Below are positions 1 to 9,453 of a DNA stretch of 15,954 nt, piece by piece. Each line of letters opens with the position of its first letter. Position 1 is the first letter of the stretch. Below the pieces are notes generated by a model. That model was given only the letters and a program-made list of their open reading frames with translations. It was not told the origin of the DNA and did no database searches. The translations under genes and the position numbers were made by a program. The DNA lies in contig JAAAIG010000135.1 of assembly GCA_015852425.1 (NCBI GenBank), forward strand, positions 11,831 to 27,784. Reading direction: 5' to 3'. Origin of the DNA: Gryganskiella cystojenkinii (lineage: Eukaryota; Mortierellomycota; Mortierellomycetes; Mortierellales; Mortierellaceae).

Positions 1-3000
1 AAAGGTACGTCAGGTCGAGAAACAATCTGCGACACCAGGCGAAAAGCCCAAGAAATGGATCACATACGAACTGTCGGATTACAACTGGATGTCGTACCGT
101 CAGGCCAAGAACTATGCGGATCGTGTCGGTTTGGGCATCACTCGTCTCGGCGTTGACAAGGGCGACTTTGTCATGATCTTTGCCAGTACTTGGTAAGCGT
201 ATCTGCAAACATGTTTTTTTTGTTTATATATTGTTTTTTTGCATAAACGTTCTCAAAAAGGCGTGAGAAAATGACGGGCAACTAATCATCCCCCCCTGTC
301 TTTTCCTGTTCTGGCCATTTTCTCATTCTGTGTTTTTGTACGGACGAATGAATTTCTAGCCCAGAGTGGTTCCTTGCAGCTCATGGTAAGCGTGGTTGAT
401 TATGCATGATGATGATGACCTATCGGAGATAAGGATGCTTGTGTGAGACCCGTCATCCCAGGATGATTATTTGCGGGGTTGGTTCCGAGGACGTCGTTTT
501 TTCAATCTCACATGAAAAGGAAATGACTTCGGGACCAATATGGACCGTAGGAGGAGGACATGAAAATAAATCAAATTGGCTGAGTTAAGAGGGGGAAAAG
601 GAGGATCATGGACTTGGTGTCAATGGACAAGATGCTCCCCCTCTAGTTCGTTGTGTTTTGTACTCCCACAGTGTGGATTCAGCTTCCAATCAAACAGGAT
701 AGAAAAAAGCTAACCACAGCATTCTCCACAAATTTCTCTTAGGATGCTTCTCGCAGTCCATCACGATCGTGACAGCTTACGATTCCATGGACGATAAATC
801 GATCCAGTTCATCATTGATCAGTCACAACCCAAAGCGATCTTTGCAGACTCAAGCACGCTCCCTGTCGTCGCTAAATTGTTGTCCAAGGGCAATGCCGGT
901 GTCAAGGCCGTCATCTACACGGGTCAGGACTGGGAGGTTGAGGAATCGATCAACAAGCTCGACAGCATCCAGGAGCGTGGGTTTGAACTGGTTCATATAG
1001 ATGAACTCAAAACTACCAAACCGACTGATGGCGAGAGTACCTCCAACGGCAAGGGCAAACAAAAGGCTTCCGACGACGAGGATGATACTGGAAAGATCCA
1101 CACCGTTTTCCCGGGGGCCGATGATCTCGCCTGTATCATGTACACGTCTGGATCAACGGGTCAACCCAAGGGTGCACAATTGACCCATGGAAACCTCATG
1201 GCCGCGATCGGAAGTGCTGCCGCGTTGGAGGGTGATCAATTGAACAAGGAGACCGATATTATCATTTCTTATTTGCCTCTAGCCCATGTGCTCGAGTTTG
1301 TTATCTCGCACTTTATCGTTTCAATGGTAAGCGAGACCGATCTGTCTTTTTGGTTTATGAGGACTTTTGGTCAATGCTTATTCTTATTTTGGTCTACAGT
1401 ATCAGCACTAGCCTTTTCACATGCCAAAATCACCACAAGGGTGGATTACCGGGAACAGGAGTCTTACTTGTATGTGATCTGGATCTTAATTTTTTTTTCA
1501 TTTTTGTTAATTGCTGGCGGTCACCTCTTTTTGGACCTATAGGGTTGCCGTATTGGATTCGGTCGTGCTCGTACTTTGATGGACGAGGCTGTGGCTCCGA
1601 CCGCCGGCAGTGGTCGTTCCAAAGGTGTCGGTGATCTGAAGGCTCTCCAGCCGACTCTGATGGGTAAGTAGCGGATGATAGATAACAGGAGATCCACAAG
1701 GCTCTCTTGTTTTATTTTAGTGTTGTCTGTGCTGTGCTTCTGAAGGAATGACGTCGTGTGAAAACAACCAAACCTTAATTATCGTCCTTTTTTTTGATGC
1801 TGTAATCGTTTTCAAAAAACGATATTCACCACCCGTTTCCTTTTCTGATTCCCGTTATGCAGCTGGTGTTCCGACGATCTGGGAACGTATTCGCAAGGGC
1901 ATTCTCGCCGAGGTCAACAAACAATCCTTCATCGTCCGCACTCTCTTCTTTGCCGCGCTAAACACAAAATGGGCGATTATCCAGGCTACAGGTTCCGAGA
2001 ACTTTGTCACCAACATGATCGACTCTGTCGTGTTTAGCAAGGCCAAGGAATTGGTCGGAGGCAAACTTCGACTCACGCTTACCGGTGGTGCCGGTATTAG
2101 TGATGAAACCCACCGGTTCTTGAGTATGGTCATGTGCTATGTCATCTCGGGATATGGTCTAACTGAAGTCTGTGGTGTTGCAGCCGTAACCATGCCTCGT
2201 ATGGGACATCGTCTTCGTACCGTCGGACCACCTGTAAGCTACACTTTTTGGTTATGGTATCGAACTTTTGAAACTACGCTATGCAATGGCTCATTTATTC
2301 ACTCTTCTTTGCTGTGGAATATATAGTCACCCAGTCTGGAATTGAAGTTGGTCAACGTGCCCGACACCGAGTACACGGGTGACAATGGATCAGGCGAGAT
2401 CTGGTTCCGTGGACCAGCTGTGATGAAGGGCTACTTCAAGTTGGAAGAGGAGACCAAGAAGGTTATGACTGGCGATGGTTGGTTCAAGACCGGCGATATC
2501 GGTGTGATGAACCCTGACGGAACCTTGTCAATCAAGGACCGTGTCAAGAACTTGGTCAAGTTGGGCCATGGAGAGTATGTGGCCTTGGAAAAGTGCGAGG
2601 CGATTTACCGTGATGCAAAGGAGATCAAGAGTATTTGCATTATTGCCGATAACGGATGCCCCGTCCTTTTGGCGGTTGTTGAGCCAAGTCATCATGGCGT
2701 AAGTGGATTCACAATGACAATTTGGCTGATCAAGACTCTGACATGCTGTAAATGGTAGCTCGTCCATCTAACCAGAAAAATTTATTTCTTGGTCGTGAAC
2801 TTAGGCAACGGACAAGGAGATTTTGGAGGTTCTCAAGAACCAGGCCAAGACGTCGGGTCTGTCACGCTCAGAGACCATTCAAGGAGTAATTATTGATGAC
2901 AACGACTGGATGACGAACGGATTTATGACCTCGAGCAGCAAAGTCAAGAGACGTGAGGTCCGCAAGGCACACGACAAGCAGATCGAGGAGATGTGGAAGA

Positions 3001-3008
3001 AGTTTTAA
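1..3008 (+). CDS. Long-chain acyl-CoA synthetase (fatty-acid:CoA ligase, Faa/ACSL family), 5'-truncated by window edge
   Basis: ATP-dependent activation of long-chain fatty acids to acyl-CoA via an acyl-adenylate. Exons that join in frame: 1(2)-192, 360-385, 743-1326, 1543-1663, 1863-2233, 2327-2698, 2805-3008 (stop TAA). This gives about 622 residues; the family is usually ~650-700, so roughly 70 N-terminal residues lie outside. Seen: the AMP-binding P-loop YTSGSTGQPKG (from 1141), PLAHVLEF (near 1280), LTLTGGAGISDETHRFLS, GYGLTEVCG (near 2150), GDGWFKTGDIG, and the fatty-acyl signature KDRVKNLVKLGHGEYVALE. The early segment CPEWFLAAHG / CFSQSITIVTAYDSM spans the tiny 26-nt exon 2. A charged Lys/Asp/Glu/Ser linker (about 1015-1100) precedes the P-loop. 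The C-terminus ends WKKF, so there is no SKL-type peroxisomal tag; cytosolic, ER or lipid-droplet location is inferred. Introns are 93-357 nt. Intron 1327-1542 has no in-frame stop before its acceptor TAG. Paralogue identity (FAA1/FAA4 versus others) cannot be decided. Confidence 0.95.
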
Positions 3009-3046
3009 GAAAGAGAAGGGCGGATCATAAGAGGAAAGAGGTTAAA

Positions 3047-3052
3047 AATAAA
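3047..3052 (+). terminator. Poly(A) signal candidate for the acyl-CoA synthetase mRNA
   Basis: Canonical AATAAA hexamer 39 bp downstream of the stop codon of the acyl-CoA synthetase, in an A-rich context. Assigned by position and motif only. Confidence 0.5.
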
Positions 3053-3235
3053 ATACAGTGGGTAATAGATATTCGATTTACGGCCAGTGTGGGGACCGCT
3101 TTGGTACGCTTGCTGTAAGAAGTTGAGACTGGTTCAAAACTAGTCAGTTTCTGGTGGCGAGGCTGTGGTACTGATGAAGATGACGAAGAGGGACTGAGTC
3201 TCCACAGGGCAAAAAAAAAAAAACCAGAGCACAAA

Positions 3236-3248
3236 GACGTCAGACGTC
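3236..3248. promoter_or_regulatory. Tandem GACGTC (CRE/bZIP-type) sites upstream of the kinase gene
   Basis: Two GACGTC palindromes separated by one base (3236-3241 and 3243-3248). On the minus strand both read TGACGTCT. GACGTC cores are the recognition type of ATF/CREB-class bZIP factors. They lie about 225 bp upstream of the kinase ATG and about 230 bp past the acyl-CoA synthetase stop, so they fit the kinase promoter better. Function is inferred. Confidence 0.35.
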
Positions 3249-3473
3249 AGAGGCAAATTAAGGTCTGAGTGTTCAAACGTTCTTTCTTGTGTTTCTATCT
3301 TTCAGCCCTTTTCTACTCTTTTGTCTACTCTTTTGTCTACTCTTCATTCATTGACGTTCCATCCTTCTCTTTCATTCCTTCTCCGCCCCTCTCTCCCTCC
3401 CCTCTCTCCTTTCATTGCCGTCATCCCCTCCTCTATTTTTCGCAGCCGACTCCTTTCCTTATAGTTCACAGCC

Positions 3474-6400
3474 ATGAACGCAGTCGGTCATCCGCCTCAA
3501 CAGGGGACCATCCTCCCAGGCACAACCATCCAACTCGGTCGGTACACAGTTATCATCGACCGGTACATTGCCGAGGGAGGCTTTGCTCATGTCTACCTGG
3601 CCAACCTCGGGGGCCTGGCCGTGGTCGTCAAACGTATCGCCGTTGCTGACAAGGAACGGCTAGCGATTGTTAATTCAGAAATCGAGACCATGGTAAGACC
3701 AAAGAAAAACCTCATGCAAAAAAAAGATGGGGAAAATGAGAGAGCATGGAAGAAACTGACGACCCACTTGCTTCCCTATGACCTAGAAATGTCTCGGGAA
3801 ACACAAGAACATTGTTGAATATATGGACGCGTGCATGGGCAAACTGGAGGGTGGCGGGTATGAGGTCCTTATCCTGATGGAGTACTGTGGAGGTAAAATA
3901 GCGACGACCACGATTGCATTTCGAAGGATGGGCGATGTCCAATATTTTATTTGTACTTTTGTGGTATGCTAACGAGAAGTTTTTTTTTTTTTTCCTGTTT
4001 CGATATTTCCAGGTGGACCGGTCATCGACCTTATGAATAGGAGACTGCAACATCGACTGACCGAACCCGAGATCCTCAAGATCTTTTCTAATGTCTGCGA
4101 GGTACGTTCTTTCGATAAAAAGGGAAAACAGCCATTGGGCGCCGAAGCCGACGATGATGACGCTTTCATATTAGACCGGTCTTACCCTTCCCCCGTCTAC
4201 TTGTCTTTGAGCTTTACTTTTTTTATTTTACTTGGAGAGCAACTATCTGACCATGCAAAGCAATTTTGTTGGCCTCATCCTCTTAAAAATTATTAGGCAG
4301 TCGCATATATGCACTACTCTGATCCACCAATTCTGCATCGGGACATCAAGGTTGAAAACATTCTCCTCTCCAACAACGACTATAAACTGTGCGACTTTGG
4401 ATCGGCAACCACAAATATCCTCCGAGGTGACAATATACCCAAGACCGTCAAGGACATTCAATTGCTCGAGGAGGAGATCAACAACCATACCACACTTCAG
4501 TACCGTGCTCCCGAAATGTTGGATCTCTATATGCGCAGGGGAATTGATGAAAAGATTGGTATGCGAGGCGATGGTTTATTGACTGGTTTTTTTGCTCTAC
4601 AAATGTCAACATGGAGGCACTCTTGATTACTGACAACTTTTCTTCTTTATTCTCGTCGACTTCTCATGCTATAGATATATGGGCTCTGGGAGTGCTGCTC
4701 TACAAACTTTGCTATTATACGACACCGTTCGAGGAACAGGGACAGTTGGCCATTTTGAACGCGCGCTACACCATTCCGGACCATCCAGTTTTCACACCAG
4801 GTCTGATCAGCCTCTTTCGTAAGTTGGGATCAAGGATTTAGCCTTTGTGAATCTCGTTGCTGTGGATAAGGACGAGTAGTCCATGACTGACATGGCCGAA
4901 TACTTCCTTTTTATGTTTTATATCTCAGAATCTATGCTGAAAGAAGACGCCAAGCAACGACCGACTATTTATCAAGTCATGCAAGTCACCTCAACAATGC
5001 GTGGACTCCCTTGCCCGATCCAGAACGTGAGTTGCAGTCTGATTTGGGTCCCTTGGATAGTGTCAGAATCATGACTCTTAACCCGACAATTTTCTTTTTT
5101 TCTAGAAATACAAGGACATTTATGTGCCTCCACCTCAGGCTGCTCCCCAAGTCTCTGCCACGGCTGATATCCTCAGCACGTCTGTCATGACTCGACCCAT
5201 GGATGCACTTCCTTCAATTGAACCCATGCGTCGAGGTCGCCCCACACGAGCACAAGCGGCTCCCGCTGCGACTGTACCTGAAGCCAACCATGTGTCGTCC
5301 TCAGTACCAACAGCATCATCAGTCGCACCCCCAAGGAAAATGGATTTCAACACCGGATTTGATGATTCATTCGGCCAGTTTGCTCCGGTGGACACCTCCT
5401 CACAGTTTTCAAAGATCGGACCCGTGGACCCCGCAGCTCAATTCTCAAAGATCCCTCCCTCTGGCGATTTATTCGATTTTGGATCTTCTTTTAAGCCTGC
5501 GACCTTTACAGGTACCGACTTTGATAACAGCAAAAGTAGTCCAGCTGGGGTTTCCACCAATTTTGGACCATCTTCTACGGCCGCACAACCCGTAACATCC
5601 ATGGATGGGTTCGAACTCTTGCAGCGTCAACAGTTGGAACAACTTGACAAGTTCGCTGTCAAACCTCTTGTCGCGGCACCTGCCGCAGTTCACAACTCTC
5701 AGGGCAAGGCCAAGATTTTGGATCCTAGCAGGACGCTGGATGGTATGAAATCGATGGATTCGGGATCAAGAACCGGCTCGAGTGCTGGGTCTGGAGGATT
5801 CGTTTCTACCCCTCCCGCCACCTACAATGCGCCACCTGTCCTCGTTGCTCGACCTCAGAACTTTGCACCTCAGCACTCGTCTTCCAACTATCGCGCTATC
5901 ACCCCAGAGTTACCTACCGTTACTGAGAACAGGGATTTACCGCCTTTGGACAGGAAGGAACTCGCACAGCGGGACATGGATGCAGAGCTGAAGCTGATCC
6001 AGCTCCAACAAAAGGCCTTTGAGCGTCAGCAACAAGAATTGTTGTCGTTGCAGCGATCTCAGCTGGAAGAGCAGCAGCGTCTTCATCGGGAGCAACAAGA
6101 GAAATTACAGAAGCAACAACAGCAACAGATCCAACAACAACACGAAAAATGGCAAGAGCGCAAGAAGATGTTGAAGGAACAAGAGTCCCTGGCCCAGAAA
6201 CAACTCTCTCAGAAGCAGGATCTGGTCCAACAGCATCAATCGCAACAAAAGTTGCAGCAGAAGCAACAACAACATCAGGAACAGAGTTTGCAACAGCAAC
6301 AACAGCAACAGCCGTCGTTACCAACAACTCAACTCCCTGTCGTCTCCAACTTGGCAGCCTCGATGGCTTCCATTTCGTTGAACACGACCAATCCTGCTGC

Positions 6401-7628
6401 CTTGGCTGCCACAACCGCTCAGCAGCAGCAGCACGACTACAGAAGATCGATCTCTGGAAACATCCAGACCGCCAACACGGTTTACCCAATGGCGTCCGGT
6501 TCCTCAGCGACCACGACTGGTTACCAATCCGATCCTCTGGCCAACTTGACCAGTCAGTATATCAACCAAAGTCGATCCAGTTTGGACAGTCTCCGTCAAA
6601 ACTTTTCAGGTCAATCGTCGTCCTTGGCCTCCTCCCCGGCAGCCTCGTTCAACTCGTTCACGTCCCCGTCTACTACACCCTCTGTGGCCTCGGATTCAGG
6701 ATTGACGCCGCTGTTGTCCTCGGCTCCGATCAAATCCGCGAGACGTGCAGTGGACAACACGAATGGAGGAGCCCAGTCCGCAACCTCAACTACTGCATCT
6801 ACAGTCTCCGGATCGAACATCTCACCCTCGCCCAGGGTACGTCACCGTGCCTCAATCTCATCACCGGGTCAAAAACCCGAGCTCTTGCCCAAACCCACGC
6901 GGTTCCGTATGAAGGATGGTGCTGGAACTTTGGCTGCAGGAGAAGAGGAGGCGTTTAGGCGCAAGTTCCCCAGCGCGGATGTGGATGATGACCTCTTGTT
7001 GTCATCATCGTCTTCCTCGACGTTTGGTTTTTCTTCTCATCTGGAGAACGGTCAAGCTGCATCCTTGTCGACGTACGGGCGTAGCAATCCTGCGCCTTCG
7101 CACCACAGCAGCAGCAACAATGGCCGGTTCAACCCGGGACGTGAAAGTCCTTCCTTCGACTCGGCCAAGAACCTGAATGGGAATGGAACCTTGGTCTCTA
7201 ACTCAAACACGACCCCGTCGTCCGTGGATTATCGAACTCCCTCACAAAGAGCTAGGGATTTGAGAGCAGCCGAGTATGGCGTTCCTGTCCGATCTCACAG
7301 TAGTGGACGAGATCCAGACGATGAGGAAGAAGAGGAAGAAGAAGAAGAAAAGCTTGTCAGGAGGAACCGTCCCTCAGCTTCGACTCTGCGTCGTCAATAC
7401 CAGGAGCAACAACAGCAAGTGTCAGCGAGTCCTTCCGTAGATGAAACGACGACAGGAGTCAATAGTTCCAGCCCTGTCAAATCTTTTGCCTCCCCTCTTA
7501 CATCGCAAATGCAGACACAGACGCGCCAAGAGAACAACACCTCTCCCGGTGGCGTAGATGACTCTGGACCCGCCGAGACTGTTCGGGAACGGATTCAGAG
7601 AATGAATAGAATCGGTCGTGTCGCTTAG
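3474..7628 (+). CDS. NAK-family Ser/Thr protein kinase (Ark1/Prk1/AAK1/GAK-like), complete
   Basis: Expected to phosphorylate endocytic adaptors and actin-patch proteins and so drive coat and actin turnover at the plasma membrane (family knowledge). Exons: 3474-3692, 3787-3892, 4013-4101, 4297-4558, 4675-4818, 4929-5026, 5106-7628; 1146 residues. The kinase domain spans about residues 24-300: glycine loop [11 protein letters not shown] (33-43), VVVK with Lys53, alpha-C Glu69, LHRDIKVEN with catalytic Asp154, CDFG with Asp171, and YRAPE (207-211). The NAK hallmark activation segment [21 protein letters not shown] is intact, as are [15 protein letters not shown] and [12 protein letters not shown] motifs. 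Start chosen at 3474: good ATG context (gccATGa) just before the domain. The last exon encodes an ~840-residue disordered tail: FDDSF (391-395), a Q/K/E-rich probable coiled coil about 598-708, Ser/Thr-rich stretches, a Glu run about 1045-1055, and a basic end. The stop is at 7626-7628. Which of the yeast Ark1, Prk1 or Akl1 kinases it corresponds to is undecided. Confidence 0.95.
5980..6310 (+). repeat. Gln-rich (CAA/CAG) low-complexity segment in the kinase tail
   Basis: CAA/CAG-rich stretch inside the last exon of the kinase gene, encoding about residues 598-708 with many Gln interspersed with Lys, Glu and Leu. The mixed codons argue against a recent pure microsatellite expansion. Regular Leu spacing suggests a coiled coil used for self-association or coat-protein binding; this is inference. 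Confidence 0.7.
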
Positions 7629-7673
7629 ATATTAAAAAAAACTCCCCTCTGCTCTATCTCTCTTGTTTTACAC

Positions 7674-7775
7674 ACACGTTGGACGGTGGAATTGGATGGT
7701 GGAGATGCATGCCATTTCCACGGATTTTGACCTGTTCACGCATGTCCAACCCCCAACTCCTCCATCCAACGTGTT
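7674..7775. repeat. Imperfect inverted repeat (about 39-bp arms) just after the kinase gene
   Basis: Arm 7674-7712 and the reverse complement of 7737-7775 match at about 30 of 39 positions by hand alignment; both arms begin acacgttgga when read outward. The loop is about 24 bp. It lies 46 bp after the kinase stop. It could fold into a hairpin in the 3' UTR or be the remnant of a small foldback element. Confidence 0.6.
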
Positions 7776-7814
7776 AGAGTCCCAAAAGGACTAGCCCGCG
7801 ACCACATACCACAG

Positions 7815-8060
7815 GGGGGGGACCTTAGACCAGGGTTCAACCTCGATCTTACGGTCAACAGGTCGCGACAGTGGTAGATTCATAGGCCGATCATCCGGAA
7901 ATACATCCTTGAACTTCTCCAAAATGAATAGGATGGTGTTGGAAAGGTCTATGGAAGATGTAAGGCAGAGTTGAATATAGGAGCAAGGTAGGATTTTTTT
8001 TTACAGCGCCTATACCCCTCTTTGCGATTTATTTCAGTGATAGGTAAGCTTTCTAAGAGC
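7815..8060 (-). mobile_element. Degraded Ty3/gypsy retrotransposon pol fragment (protease-RT linker region)
   Basis: Minus-strand reading from about 7976 to 7815 gives ILEKFKDVFPDD followed by LPLSRPVDRKIEVEPWSKVPP-like sequence. This is the characteristic 'F.DVFP..LP..RPVDH.IELEPG..PP' block just upstream of the reverse transcriptase in gypsy elements. Just 5' of it (about 8035-7965), a different frame reads ITEINRKEGYRR then KKKSYLAPIFN, resembling the segment that normally precedes this block, so a frameshift separates the two. No protease or RT catalytic motif, LTR or gag was found, so this is a small inactive relic. Recognition rests on pattern memory of the family. Confidence 0.7.
7980..8004. 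repeat. 25-bp dispersed direct repeat, copy 1
   Basis: Sequence of the form ggagcaaggtagga followed by T9 and ac. It matches 8185-8209 at 23 of 25 positions and lies within the gypsy relic, where the minus strand reads KKKSYLAP. Confidence 0.65.
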
Positions 8061-8184
8061 ACTCCTTCATGACGGTAACAATGTCCTACAATAGGTTCAA
8101 GTTCGAGAGTACTATAAGGAAACTATGAGGAACGCGGGGTGGTAGAGATTTGACTGAGAAGGAACTGCAACGTAACGGAGATTT

Positions 8185-8209
8185 GGAGCGAGGTAAGATT
8201 TTTTTTTAC
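8185..8209. repeat. 25-bp dispersed direct repeat, copy 2
   Basis: Second copy, 205 bp from the first, with two substitutions. The minus strand again reads KKKSYLAP in one frame. It is immediately followed on the plus strand by a perfect 7-bp stem with a 3-nt loop at 8210-8226 (cgtgttg-ttt-caacacg). Confidence 0.65.
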
Positions 8210-8336
8210 CGTGTTGTTTCAACACGATTGCCACTACATGTCGATTGACTGATACAAAATCCAAGAAAGTCCTTGAATCGAAGGAAGATCTCTTGCATGG
8301 ACCTTAAAAAACAACGCATATTGGGGCAGGGTAAAC

Positions 8337-8492
8337 CTAGGGGTGCATGCCAAGGGAGAGGAGACGAACGTGATCGGCGAGGTCGCCAAAGAGGGCAAAG
8401 AGGCCAACGCCATTGTCTCCCTCGGTACGAACAGGGGCAGCGGCAGCCAAACACAAAAGAACCAAGCTAACGAGCAAAATCTGGAGTCTCAT
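8337..8492 (-). CDS. Putative small secreted peptide (51 aa), family not recognised
   Basis: ATG at 8492-8490 in an A-rich context (atcaaaATG), stop TAG at 8339-8337. The N-terminus MRLQILLVSLVLLCLAAAAP is a textbook secretory signal: one basic residue, a hydrophobic core and an AAAAP cleavage region (probable cut after Ala19). The remaining ~32 residues are acidic then hydrophobic (TEGDNGVGLFALFGDLADHV, then RLLSLGMHP), with no Cys beyond the signal, no Lys/Arg-Arg processing site and no known domain. Codons after the signal end mostly in C or T (GCC, CTC, GGC, GAC), unlike the surrounding A/T-rich low-complexity DNA. A TATATAG element lies 144-150 bp upstream. It could be an effector-like or antimicrobial/pheromone-like peptide, or the first exon of a larger gene; function is unknown. 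Shorter than usual ORF cut-offs, so easily missed. Confidence 0.5.
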   Translation of the reverse strand: MRLQILLVSLVLLCLAAAAPVRTEGDNGVGLFALFGDLADHVRLLSLGMHP

Positions 8493-8635
8493 TTTGATTT
8501 GGATTGGGGATGGTAATGGGTAATAGGAAATGGGGCGGATGTGGGAGTGAAAAATGGTTTAAAACTCTGGATAGGTGTATTTCGGATTTGGAAATATAAG
8601 AAGTGTAAAAAAAAATACGCTCAATAAAAGGAAAA

Positions 8636-8645
8636 CTATATAAAA
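8636..8645 (-). promoter_or_regulatory. TATA-like element for the small secreted-peptide ORF
   Basis: ctatataaaa on the plus strand; the minus strand reads TTTTATATAG. It is 144 bp or more upstream of the ATG at 8492, a usable TATA distance if the leader is ~100 nt. It also reads as TATATAAAA on the plus strand, so orientation is ambiguous. Confidence 0.3.
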
Positions 8646-9009
8646 TTGTGAAAAATCTAGGGGGTAGACGGAACCATAAAGACCAAGGGATAGAAAGCGG
8701 AAGAAGGGGCGAGGGAAAAATCAAAACAAAAAAGCTAGGGATCAGAGTAGGAAAGATATGTAAGAGCGAGAGAAACACAAAGCAAGGGATTAGAAAAGAA
8801 AAGAAAGAGATGGACGCTGAAAGAAAGAGCCAGGGATAAAAGCAGAAGGGACTGGAGCAAGGAAGAATGCCGCCAAAAGGGGTCGATGCATCCATGGTGC
8901 GCATCGGACATTGAACAGTCACGTCTTTTGCCGCCAGCGACATCCTTCTTGCAGCATAGGGATCCTCTCATCTCCAAGCCCTTTCTGTTCCCTGCCCTTT
9001 CTCTCCCTT

Positions 9010-9145
9010 GCCCTTGCTTTCTTGCCCTTGCTTCCTTGCCCTTGCTTCCTTGCCCTTGCTCTCCTTGCTCTTTCTTTCCTTGCCTTTTCTCTTTCTAGCC
9101 TTTTCTCTTTCTTGCCTTTTCTCTTTCTTGCCTTTTTCTTTCCCC
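9010..9145. repeat. Two adjacent pyrimidine minisatellites (14-bp and 16-bp units)
   Basis: 14-bp unit gcccttgcttcctt at 9010-9023, 9024-9037, 9038-9051 and a divergent fourth copy from 9052. 16-bp unit gccttttctctttctt at 9082-9097, 9098-9113, 9114-9129 and a degenerate copy at 9130-9145. Both units contain only C and T apart from one G (and one A in the first 16-bp copy), so the array is a polypyrimidine tract that grew by tandem duplication. Confidence 0.8.
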
Positions 9146-9453
9146 TGGCCTTAAGGGCAAGAAGCAGAAGCAAATGGACAAGTAAAAAGAAAAAAAAGAC
9201 AAGACTCTATTGAAAGATTCAATGAAGGTCAAGACTACCAGCCAGATTAGTTTACTGTTCGGCATTCTTACGTGTTGGTGGTTTGCAGTGTCGCATGATG
9301 AACGACCAAGTAGGATTGTGTTTGATCTGGCGATCTTTGTATTCATGATTGATGGCGTCACAATATTTGAACCTTTGCTGACAGGACGCGTTTTGTAAGT
9401 CATATTGCAAGGTAAAACCATGGACTTACGCCCAATTCTTTTTTTTTTGCTAT

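Larger units (their letters stand above)
3009..3473. other. Intergenic region: 3' end of acyl-CoA synthetase and promoter/leader of the kinase gene
   Basis: 465 bp without a supported gene. It contains an AATAAA poly(A)-type signal at 3047-3052, 39 bp after the stop at 3008, an A13 run at 3211-3223, two GACGTC palindromes at 3236-3241 and 3243-3248, and a CT-rich leader from about 3270 to 3460 ending in GCC-ATG-A at the kinase start. A 12-bp unit ctactcttttgt is repeated in tandem at 3313-3324 and 3325-3336, with a partial third copy from 3337. Confidence 0.6.
8493..9453. other. Gene-less low-complexity stretch between the small ORF and the LINE relic
   Basis: About 960 bp with no ORF I can support. 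Plus-strand composition is strongly purine-biased from about 8640 to 8866, then switches to nearly pure pyrimidine from about 8970 to 9145 with two minisatellite arrays. 9146-9453 is unremarkable. Longer ORFs in this span are low-complexity translations of the tracts. Confidence 0.6.

Noticed and set aside
6105..6489. Leu-rich minus-strand ORFs opposite the kinase tail
   Set aside because: Shadows of the CAA/CAG-rich coding segment; poly-Leu is the antisense of poly-Gln codons.
8210..8226. Perfect 7-bp stem / 3-nt loop (cgtgttg-ttt-caacacg) as a terminator of the small secreted-peptide gene
   Set aside because: Bacterial-type hairpin terminators are not used by fungal Pol II and the stem is short; kept only as a note beside the 25-bp repeat.
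8886..9213. Overlapping plus-strand ORFs of Leu/Pro/Ser-rich protein at the pyrimidine tract
   Set aside because: They are translations of CT minisatellites in several frames; no domain and no codon signal.
9210..9398. 62-residue plus-strand ORF with two hydrophobic stretches (ISLLFGILTCWWFAV and IVFDLAIFVFMIDG)
   Set aside because: No recognisable family, no good start context, no coding-type codon bias, and it lies between a minisatellite and a LINE relic; chance or decayed retroelement sequence is more likely.
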